Below, piece after piece: positions 55,470 through 64,000 of a stretch of 64,000 nucleotides of DNA; within the stretch, counting starts at the first letter, position 1; each line of letters opens with the position of its first letter. Location of the stretch: positions 53,685,501-53,749,500 of the forward strand of contig CM075652.1 of the NCBI GenBank assembly GCA_037953625.1. The letters run 5' to 3'. The translations under genes were made by a program, and so were the position numbers. The notes beneath the pieces were generated by a model. The model was not told the DNA's origin, ran no database searches, and saw nothing but the letters and a program-made list of their open reading frames with translations. This stretch comes from Crotalaria pallida. Lineage: Eukaryota; Streptophyta; Magnoliopsida; Fabales; Fabaceae.

Positions 55470-56125
55470 TTATTAAACATCCGATTACATGCTCTCGGAA
55501 TATATATATAACTTAGATTTTTAAAATTCACGTTTGTAACCTGCTTCTCTTGCCAAATATTCCGATATGTTAAATTCAGAGATAAGAAAATTCTGAAAAA
55601 CTCCTCTCGGATTTTATATTTTCCGAGAAAAAGCTGTCGGAATTTTTCTATAACTTAGATTTTTAGAATTCGCGTTTGTAACCTGCTTCTCTGGCCAAAT
55701 ATTCCGATATGTTAAATTCAGAAATAAGAAAATTCTGAAAAACTCCTCTCGGATTTTATATTTTCCGAGAAAAAGCTATTGGAATTTTTCTATAACTTAG
55801 ATTTTTAGAATTCGCGTTTGTAACCTGCTTCTCTGGCCAAATATTCCGATATGTTAAATTCAGAAATAAAAAAATTCTGAAAGACTCCTCTCGGATTTTA
55901 TATTTTCCGAGAAAAAGTTGTCGGAATTTTTCTATAACTTAGATTTTTAGAATTCGCGTTTGTAACCTGCTTCTCTGGCCAAATATTCCGATATGTTAAA
56001 TTTAGAAATAAGAAAATTCTGAAAGACTCCTCTCGGATTTTATATTTTCATAGAGAAAAAGCTGTCGGAATTTTTCTATAACTTAGATTTTTAGAATTCG
56101 CGTTTGTAACCTGCTTCTAGGATTA
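55470..56125. repeat. 142-bp tandem array inside the MULE
   Basis: About four to five units, with CTGCTTCTCT at 55541, 55683, 55825 and 55967 and the variant at 56111 (period 142, last 144). Each unit holds TTTTCCGAGAAAAAG, GTCGGAATTTTTC and ATTCCGATATGTTAAATT. The array lies 3' of the transposase gene, and similar TTCCGA/TCGGAA words also crowd the 5' flank (53640-53815). Confidence 0.9.
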
Positions 56126-56696
56126 TTGGTTTTTCTGATGGTATTGCATCGGAATTTAAATTATTCCGATATGTTATTGTCGGAATTTATAATTATTGGC
56201 AATAAATCATAGTTATAACCTGATATCAGCAAAGAGGAACATTAACGTAAAATAACCTTATTGAAAATGAAACGTAACATTAACATTAATTGAAAGTGAT
56301 ATGTAAACCTTAATCCATTAGTAACCCAGACAAACAATCACATGTTCAAAATATAACCGTAATCCACCTTCAAAAACATAAGTCATATGACTAACAAGTT
56401 CAAAACACATAACACAAATTCAACCATAATCCCATGTTCCTAAACCATTACAATATCAAAAACTATTACAACATCACAGGTCTTCTCAGTTTCTTCTTCT
56501 TCTGACACGTCTCCCTTGATCCCTTGGTTCATTATCAGCCTTTTCTTCGCGCTCGGCCCTGCTACCCCTGGGGACCCGACCACCTCTTCTTCTGGTTTGC
56601 ATACGCGGAACATCTTCAGTGATCGGTCTGGTACATAATGCAAAGACCTCCTGATAAACATCATCCGGTAAGTTGGCCCTATGCGGTTGGATCAGA

Positions 56697-56972
56697 TCAC
56701 CAACTCGCTCCAGCCGCTTGAGATGATGTTTGCACTTGAGGTTCAGGTTCTGGGGCCACCTGAGATGATGTTTGCATTTGAGGTTCAGGCTCCGGGTCCG
56801 CTTGAGATGATTTTCCAATTGGATTGCGCGCCGCGGCCTTTTCCCTCCTATTTGATGCAGTGGGTCGTCCAGTGGGTCGTCTCCTCTTCTCCTCTTCTTC
56901 TGCCTCTTTTCGTTTACGTTCTGCTTCTTGTTCTGCTCGCACAGTTTCAGCTGTACGTTTCGTTCTAGCCAT
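56697..56972 (-). CDS. MULE minus-strand ORF with H3-tail-like N-terminus
   Basis: A 91-codon ORF from ATG 56972 on the minus strand, convergent to the transposase. It begins MARTKRTAETVRAEQEAERK, then a charged Glu/Lys/Arg helix-like stretch, RRRPTGRPTASNRREKAAA and two ~14-residue repeats around PEPEPQ.QTSSQ. A second frame directly below (to 56486) reads RVGDLIQPHRANLPDDVYQE and an Arg-rich tail, so the original protein may have been longer and frameshifted near 56695. Similar basic starts occur in plant mobile domain (MAIN-like) proteins, which MULEs often carry, but no such domain is seen. The first eight residues differ from histone H3 at one position. Function unknown. Confidence 0.45.
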   Translation of the reverse strand: MARTKRTAETVRAEQEAERKRKEAEEEEKRRRPTGRPTASNRREKAAARNPIGKSSQADPEPEPQMQTSSQVAPEPEPQVQTSSQAAGASW

Positions 56973-58013
56973 ATCTGAAATTTCAAGCCAATTAAAAGAG
57001 GTTTAGGACAAATTAAACAAGGAGATGAACACAAGATTTGAAAACTACCTTATTCCAAATCATGATAAAATCACAACTAATCCCCAATTCTTCATATCTT
57101 AAAAATCATCACATGTACAATTATGCAACAAATAGACCATAGCATATGTTATATACGTTTAGCAGTCATATACGTTTAGCAGAGAAGACGTTTAGCAGTC
57201 CAACAAAAGTAAATTATAGTGGCCTAACAACTTTATTTTTACACAATATTATATCATACATTACAGATAATTATGAAACTAATTGAATCAACACGTTTGC
57301 CTTATATATTTTATATCAAAAAAGTCAGACATGTCCTATAAATCCAACAGCAAAAGAAAAATCAGATGTATTGGAGCTAACCTCCTTCCACTCATTAAAC
57401 ATATGATTATGATTCCAATAAATTCTCTCCTAAATTGCACTGCTACTCAACCACTAAAAAAAACCTTCCAAATTAACATATTGATAGGAGTCACTTCAAA
57501 TATAGTGCCTGGGTACGATTGAAGGGGGCAGCCCAGTGCACCCCACCTGAAGGGGTCCAAGGAGGGTACACATACGCAGCCTTACCCCAGCAAAGGTTTT
57601 GGCAACAAGAGAAGAAAAAAACCAGAGAAGAAAACAACACCCAAGAGAAGAAAATTCGAAAACCCTAACATAAAGGAATAAATGAAAACGAATGAAAACA
57701 AATATAAGAAGAAAAACGAATGAAAACAATATAGGAAGAAGAACAAATGAAACCCAACACAAAAGCAAGCAAAAAAACAGAGAAGAAGGTCTCACCTTCT
57801 GGTACAACCGAAAACGCGTTGGAGGAGGAAACGATGGTGGAGGAGGAAACGACGGTGGAGGCGGCGGTGGTTGCGGCGGTGGTTGCGGCTGGCGAACGCA
57901 GGCGGTGGAAGAAGATTGGTGGAGAAGGTTGGGGAAGGAATATGAAAGGTTGGGGAAGGGAATATGAGGTTGGGGTTTGTGGTTTGAGGAGTTACAGAAT
58001 TGAAATGGAGGGA

Positions 58014-58094
58014 AGTTATAACAAGGGTAATTTTGGAATATTTAGAAAAAATGGGGTTTGTAAGATAAACTATGGGGTTTGTAGACTAATCCCC
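58014..58094 (-). repeat. MULE right terminal inverted repeat
   Basis: Inverted partner of 53240-53320, with ATTAGTCTACAAACCCC and TTATCTTACAAACCCC on the minus strand. Upstream (57827-57960) is a (GGTGGAGG)n-type region that gives a Gly-rich frame with no other support. Confidence 0.85.
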
Positions 58095-58103
58095 TTTTAT
58101 TAT

Positions 58104-58913
58104 TTTGGTTGGGTTACGGTGGGGGTAATGGGTAGCTTATTAGGAATAGTATATTTTATGTTTTGTTCTCATTTATGAGTCAAAGTGTGTAGGTATTTTG
58201 GATTATAACTAAAAGCTTGATGATCCTAAAAAAATAAAATACATTTAAGTACAACAATATTATATTTTTAATTACTCAAAACTGATAGAAAAATAATAAG
58301 GTTACTAGTCCCTACAGATAGCTATTACGTAAGAAAAAGTTTCGAAATTCAAAAGTAAATTCGTTTTCTCAATCTTGATGTTAAACTTATAGAATATAAT
58401 ATTTATAATTTTGAAATAGAAGATCATTATATATAACTTATACCAGTAATATATTAAAACCAATCCAGAAGCTAAAAATAAAACAGCCTCCAAACACTAT
58501 AAAAATTTACAGGGACGCTCAAAATATTAAGTTTAACATATTTTTCTAAAGAAACTATTTATAAAAATGTCTCTAAGGCTTGCCACATGAGCTCCCTCTC
58601 AAAATGTTAATTAAACTAAATAAAAGTACTATTTTATTTTTCAAAAACGTATGATAACAAATTTACACTTATTTTTGACTAGAAAACATATTTCAATTAT
58701 AATGATGAAATCAAAATTTTATTATGACACTCAAATATTGAAAACATCATATTAAATCATTTAATTACTTTATTCTTAATTTTCTGTTATTATACGTTTA
58801 TAACACTAAAAGATCCCTTTTCAATACTCGTTTGACCTTGTTATTATTATTACTATTATTCCAATCGCGCTATTATTCTAATTATACATGGGATTAAAAT
58901 TTGGGATGTTACA
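58104..58913 (-). mobile_element. Element F, left LTR, second part
   Basis: F's LTR resumes after the MULE and right target duplication and ends GGGATGTTACA at 58913 (TGTAACATCCC on the element strand). Without the MULE and one duplication copy the LTR is about 2.78 kb. AT-rich, no gene. Confidence 0.85.
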
Positions 58914-61596
58914 ATTCTCCCCCACTTACTGACGAAATTCCGTTCAATTCCTTCAATGGAGAAACATCCCAAACGCAAGGTCTTTCTGCTACGACACTCA
59001 CTTCTTTTTGGTTGCACTCCCCCACTTGGAATTAACATACCACTTTGCAATAGAACGCCACTAAGTTCTTGCACTCAATGAAGAGTACGAGTAATGGCCA
59101 TCTTGGTTAGTCTCGACGTGGAGACTTGTTGAGGGTTTTCTAAGGTTTAGTCTTCCCACAGCTAAACATTTCAAGAGTCCCACTAATAAGACTCCTATTG
59201 GATCTTGGATTCTCTAAAATCATGTTTAACTTCCTAAGGAAGTTGGAAATGGTTTCTAGGATCAACTGGTTTCCCTCAGAAATTCTACATCAAAGGTTTG
59301 ATGAGGGTACTACTACGCCCTAAACGACAACACCCTCAGGGGTTTGATTATACTATAACCCAAAAATAAAACATATTTTCTATTCCTAGGCCCTAATCAA
59401 ACACATACATCAATCAAACAGACATAAAACACAAAGGCATCATTCAAAATTCAAACATACACAACAACAATTCACAACATCATATATTTCAACATAAACA
59501 TTCTTCAATCCCTACTTCCTCCTAAACTAGTCATTGTCTACCTTGCCTAACTTAGGGTTAAATCTTATTTCTACACACACATTCATAACAATGATCATAT
59601 ATTTGAAAATTGGTTTAGAAGGGGTTCGGGAAATAGGATTTGCATGATTTGCAACAAAAGTGCGTTTTCATCAATTCAATTCCCTAATGTTATGAAAATT
59701 TGCAAGTAGAGTCCCTTCCTATAAAAGATCATCGTAGTAAATTTTCAGGTCAATCGGAGTTCATTTGGTTCAGCCTTTAACCCTACAACCACTTTGTCAA
59801 AGCATTATAATTGTCGGAGCTAAACCTAAATCAGATTTATTTAAAAATAGTAAGAAAACCCCAAATGGCCTCAAAATTTAATGGGACATCACCTATACTT
59901 AACCAAAGGTTGGGTAAAATTGTCAAACCAATCGGAGCACGTTAGATTCGATTTATTTAAAACACTAACTTGCTCCAATTAGCTTGAAATTTTACATGAA
60001 ACATTGATTCAACCGTAGGATATTTATGTAAAAATTTTCAAGTCAATTGAGTATCCCAAGCCCGAAAACTCAGTTTTCCATTTTATGTAAAAACCCTGAT
60101 TTCCCGACAACCACCTAACCACAACCACTTACACCCATCAAAATCTTTGGTATAAACAATCACTATGTATGGGGGTTAAAATTCAGTAAATAAAGTCCCA
60201 TACAATAAAAGCATTTAGAAAAAAACATTTCTGCATTTATAAAAATCAAAGTCTTTAGAAATCAGGTTCCTCTCTTGATGAGGAAACATTTATTTTCATG
60301 TAGAATTTCTATAAAATTTTCAGTCGTGCACGTCACCATATAGAACTACCACCATCTAACTTCATAAGAACCTAGGTGAAGGAGTGTAAAATCACTAAAG
60401 ATTGGTAAACTCAGAGAAAAAGGGAATATGCCTATGGCTAGAAAATTGAGTTTGATACATCTTCAAAAGTTGAAACAGTTACATTCCCTTTGACTTCGAG
60501 TTTGAAAATTGAGTTTCATTCCAAATTGAGTAGTGTCGCATACGAAAGGTTCCTATTTAATCGACGTGTGACTCACTTAAAAGCAATGAACTAATTCACC
60601 GTTCGATTACTTAGGAATCCTTGGTTTTCCTTACTACCTTTTGAAAAAATTTGCGGTGTGACCTAACAATCAATTTAGAATGATTCTGATTCAGTGCAAC
60701 ACTTTGAAATTCACTTTAAATACTCACATTGTCAAACAAGCAGTCATAATAATATTCAATCACAAGCATCAAATAGGATTCATCATCAGATATTAGCATC
60801 AAACACATTTAATATCAAACATACACAATTATGCACAATTATCAGGTCTATCTATCATACAAACACTACCCTAATCACATAATCCTTGTAACTCACTATA
60901 AACTAACTAGGACACCTTTCCCTAGGACAAGACAACACCTACCACGATTCCGCTGCGCCACTCTGGTCCAAAAATCTCTAAACATACAGGGTGGCACCTA
61001 TACTAATGACTCTTGCATCTCCTAGATTTGGGACATTACTAAATTCCAAAAACGCTCATAGAAACTTAAGACAGATGATTATATCTTCCGATAGATGTAC
61101 ACTTGAGGTGATCAGGCTCAAACATACACCATACCAGTGGTAAAACCATTCTCGTCTCACCTAAATTTATGCTACGTGACCTATTAGTTTCAAAAATACT
61201 AAAATCTTGTTTTGTATGTCACATTTAGAATTGGATTACTTGGCGCGAGACTAAAGATCACTTTCTCCCGGTGGGGTAGCAACTTAGTGCCCTAGCCCGT
61301 TGGGGTATTGTCTTCCTTAGTCCCGTCGTTCATCCACTTCTAAATATGACTCATTGTTTCTCCACAAGATTTCGGGTTTGTTTAATAAGTTTCAAATATT
61401 TTAAACAAACTTAAAAGAAAACTCAAACACACACTACGTGGTACTTCGCAACCATACCTATCCTAATGCTAGCACTAGCACTTAACTAAGTCATAAAACA
61501 ACTCTGTTCCTAACTACAAGTTACTCGCTTGACGAGTAACCACAGGAGTAACACACAACTCCAATAGGCCGAGGAAAAACTGCTCTGATACCAAAA
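58914..61596 (-). mobile_element. Element F internal region, non-coding
   Basis: Starts at the LTR with the polypurine tract GTAAGTGGGGGAGAAT (minus strand) and ends with a perfect initiator-Met primer site TGGTATCAGAGCA (61581-61593). The 2.7 kb between has no gag or pol trace on either strand. The leader words near 61520-61580 (GTTACTC..GAGTAACC, AATAGGCCGAGG) match A and B. F is therefore a non-autonomous derivative that could use the proteins of an A/B-type relative. It includes several CACTTACA and YCCAATCGGAG-like words but no organised repeat. Confidence 0.8.
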
Positions 61597-62976
61597 TATA
61601 ACACCCTCACTTTTAATTAGTTAAAATTAGGTTTTATTAAAATTCGTACTTGAAAAATTTCGACGAGAATCCGGCTGAGTTTCCTCTGTTTATCGAACCT
61701 CACAAACATTTGCATCTTTCAAACCTGCCAGTCCAGAATATTACAAAACCTAAAATTATAGTTAACTTCGGCTACCTCGCACTAACGCCCTTTTCAAAAA
61801 TAACATAAGTTTCTGGGCTACTAAAAAAAATTAAACCATAATAATTACACCAGATTAATTTAGGTTCTCTCATGACTAAATTACACTCCACACTGTGGAG
61901 TGTACTCCTGTTCGGCCATGACTTGTGTAAGCTCCACTTCTTTACCTGTAAAAATATAGCAAGAAGGGTAGCATTACACATAACTTAGGAAATAATTTCT
62001 AAGAAGTCATAATAATAAACTAAGCCTAACATTTATATTTACATCGTAATAATCATAATCATTTTCAAGTATTTCACAACACAGACATGCATCATTCACA
62101 ATCACAATATGTGACATTTCCTTCAAAATTATTTTCTTAACTTTCTTTTTCAGCTTTCTTAGTTTTTCTCATCTTTCCTCTTTCCTTTATTCATTTCTTT
62201 TCTTTCTTGTCTTTTCTTATAATGTACCATTAGGTATTTTTGTATGCACCTGTTAGGATGGTGTCTTCACCCAATAGGATTTCTTACCTTCACCCAGGAT
62301 TTTCTTACCGCATAGACCATTAGCTCGTTAGGGCCTTTTCTTTGTTCTTTTCTTTCATGCTTCCTTACATGTTTCATTATTTATTTTATTGATTTACCAG
62401 ACAGCTATTGATCTCGCGCGGGTCCCAAACACCTAACGAGACTTTGGATCTATGGGATTTACTTACCTGAGTGAGGACTTCACCTATTGGGAATTCGAGT
62501 CTATTCCTTAAAATAAACTCTGTCCTAACAGGGCACCTAATGGGTACGGATACCCGTCACGCGGTCAATACCTGCTGCCTTCTGTTTAATTCGTTTATTC
62601 GAAAGACAATCCAGTCCAGTTTAAATCAAACATATTTGATCCACACTAACATGCAGCGGTCAAATTTTTACTCCATAATTAAATACCAACCGGATATCAT
62701 CCAATAATCAATAAAAATAATCAATACAATTAATCAATTCATAACCAATTTTAAGTTCACCAAAAATTAACCAAATAATCAATTAACCAATAATCAATAA
62801 AAAAATCAATAAAAATATACAATTCATCAAACATTAGCTTGTTCATTTCTTTAATTTAATAACAGATTTATTATCAACATTAAGTACCCTATTGTTCATT
62901 ATTCTAATTAATCTTTTCTACTCCTAGCCACCACTATAAACAACCTAGAAATCATGCCCTAAATTAAGGTAATACA
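61597..62976 (-). mobile_element. Element F, right LTR (5' LTR), cut by G
   Basis: Begins TATAACACCC, parallels 51268-52655 closely and stops at AATACA, where G is inserted, a few bases before the splice-donor-like site. The palindrome at 61883-61903 and both word clusters are conserved. The remainder of this LTR lies beyond the window. Confidence 0.88.
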
Positions 62977-63321
62977 TGTAACATCCCAAATTTAATTCCT
63001 AGTATAATTGATGATGGTCAAGCTTAGAGTGAAGGAAATAACGATATTGAGTTAAAAATAGTGGATTGAAGGCTTGATTTAGGGTTAACAACATAGGATA
63101 TTAGGAAATTCAAAATAAAAGATTTACAACTCTAAACACAAATTCCACCATTGGATGTGAAGATTGGTATGTAGGGATGCTTGCTTTAAAATTTGAGGAA
63201 GATCCAACGGGTAACGAAGAAGTTATGGCCTCTCAAAGTCTGGGTACTGCAAAACTGAACAGCTTAATCGATTAAACTGCAGCTTAATCGATTAAACTGC
63301 AGCTTAATCGATTAAGGTCAT
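62977..63321 (+). mobile_element. Element G, LTR left end (B-related family)
   Basis: Starts TGTAACATCCCAAATTTAAT and follows B's LTR with moderate divergence (AAATTCCACC.TTGGATGTGA, GAAGATCCAACGGGTAACGA). It carries three ATCGAT palindromes exactly 20 bp apart (63267, 63287, 63307). It is cut by H after GGTCAT. Confidence 0.85.
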
Positions 63322-63446
63322 TGATCGAGGCCGTACCCGATACAAATAAAAATAGTTTAAGTATAGTACTAGGAAGTGACTCCTAGGTCGTCTCCCAAGG
63401 AATATCTTATCAAGCAAAAGGTCGAACACATAGTATGCATAGAAAG
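63322..63446 (-). mobile_element. Element H, Athila LTR end (D family)
   Basis: 125 bp is the inverted end of a D-type LTR: TGATCGAGGCCGTACCCGAT through GTCGAACACATAGTATGC. It matches D's 3' LTR variant at ATGTGTTCG. Left target candidate is GTCAT (63317-63321). It is cut by I at 63447. Confidence 0.88.
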
Positions 63447-64000
63447 TGTAACACCCCAAAATTTTAATCCCCGATTAATGAAATGTTAATTATAATTTAA
63501 TTATAATTAATAGTTTTCAAATTAATCCTTGATTAAAATATGTGTGTATGTAATTAGCTTGCATGTGAGAAATTATTTAATAAATAATTTAAATGCCTAA
63601 AATGTATATTTTGCATATTAGTCCCTGGGTTGGGACCTAGAAGCAATTATAGGAAAGGTTTTGGAGGGAAAGTAAATAAAATAATTATTTTTCAAAATCT
63701 GGGTAAAACACTCGAGTATTTTCTGGAATACTCGAGTATTTCGGGTCAAACTGCACGAGTTAGTGCGTTTGGTGAGTCACAGCCAACGATTTCGTGATGG
63801 TGACACGAAATCACCACCATGCCAACGCTATAGGCGTCGTGTCGCCCCGCATGAGCTTTCCATTGGCCTATTTAAACGCATCATTGTCCCTTGGTCGAGA
63901 ATTTTGATTAACTTGTTGAAGATTAGAAGAGTTAGGGTTTTCGAATTGTGTTCTTCGATCTTCCTCTGTGAGCTGAGTTGAGTGATAATCTATACACCAA
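63447..64000 (+). mobile_element. Element I, gypsy-type LTR left end
   Basis: Starts TGTAACACCCCAAAATTTTA, typical of chromovirus LTRs in this window, and runs off the right edge. It has CTCGAG sites at 63711 and 63731 with a degenerate CACGAG at 63754, and CCTATTTAAACGC near 63868 as a possible TATA region. No credible ORF. Confidence 0.75.

Larger units (their letters stand above)
53240..58094 (+). mobile_element. Mutator-like element (MULE), 4.9 kb
   Basis: Bounded by GGGGTTTAGTCTACAAACCC and its inverted counterpart GGGGATTAGTCTACAAACCC, with a perfect 9-bp duplication TTTTATTAT on each side (53231-53239, 58095-58103). Terminal repeats match well for ~50 bp and more loosely for over 100 bp, with several ACAAACCCC words. 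It encodes a FAR1-type MULE transposase (plus strand, broken) and a convergent minus-strand ORF. It lies inside F's left LTR. The clean 9-bp duplication and terminal repeats suggest a fairly recent insertion. Confidence 0.95.

Noticed and set aside
57692..58178. Gly-rich frames near the MULE right end
   Set aside because: They come from a GGTGGAGG-type repeat and run into the terminal inverted repeat; no start context or domain supports a protein.

Overview
The window is repeat-dense plant nuclear DNA. Plant-type LTR retrotransposons (Tekay-like chromovirus, Athila and Sirevirus lineages), a FAR1-type Mutator-like transposon (MULE), a Helitron, Stowaway-type MITEs and an L1-type LINE are all visible. 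The LTR styles look like those of legumes, but that is an impression and no sequence here proves the family. Only one plausible host gene is seen: a small secreted cysteine-rich peptide at 23043-23258. No rRNA, tRNA or CRISPR array was recognised.

Left third (1-17543). Element A, a minus-strand Ty3/gypsy chromovirus, is interrupted twice. A Ty1/copia-like solo LTR (2275-3782, duplication TCATG) sits in its integrase. A complete plus-strand relative, element B (7029-16103, duplication GATCC), sits in its Gag zinc knuckle. Both polyproteins carry several in-frame stops. A's right LTR breaks off near 17543.

Centre left (17544-28089). AT-rich DNA with a ~473-bp tandem duplication, a decayed LINE reverse transcriptase, two TA-flanked MITEs, the cysteine-rich peptide gene with a TATA box, a large inverted-repeat element and a 3.0-kb non-autonomous Helitron (24889-27917) whose ends fit the Helitron rules.

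Centre (28090-46203). A Sirevirus LTR with doubled polypurine tracts (L), then a non-coding element rich in CCGAG words (C). C hosts a young Athila element (D, 30302-39109, duplication CCGAG) and a Sirevirus gag remnant (K). D's pol is an in-frame fusion lacking RNase H and the integrase core.

Right (46204-64000). Element E is a chromovirus with a 3.2-kb LTR that contains a 161-codon ORF. F, a minus-strand non-coding element, interrupts E's reverse transcriptase. F's left LTR carries a 4.9-kb MULE (53240-58094, 9-bp duplication TTTTATTAT). F's right LTR is broken by three successive LTR left ends (G, H, I).

Most novel signals: (1) LTRs of A, B, E and F share a candidate intron lying inside the LTR, followed in E and F by a GTCATGGCC start context; (2) LTRs of unrelated families carry clusters of CTCGAG- or ATCGAT-centred palindromes, most often 20-23 bp apart; (3) a stem-loop after the LTR acceptor whose stem differs between families but stays paired; (4) a MULE ORF whose first residues resemble the histone H3 tail.
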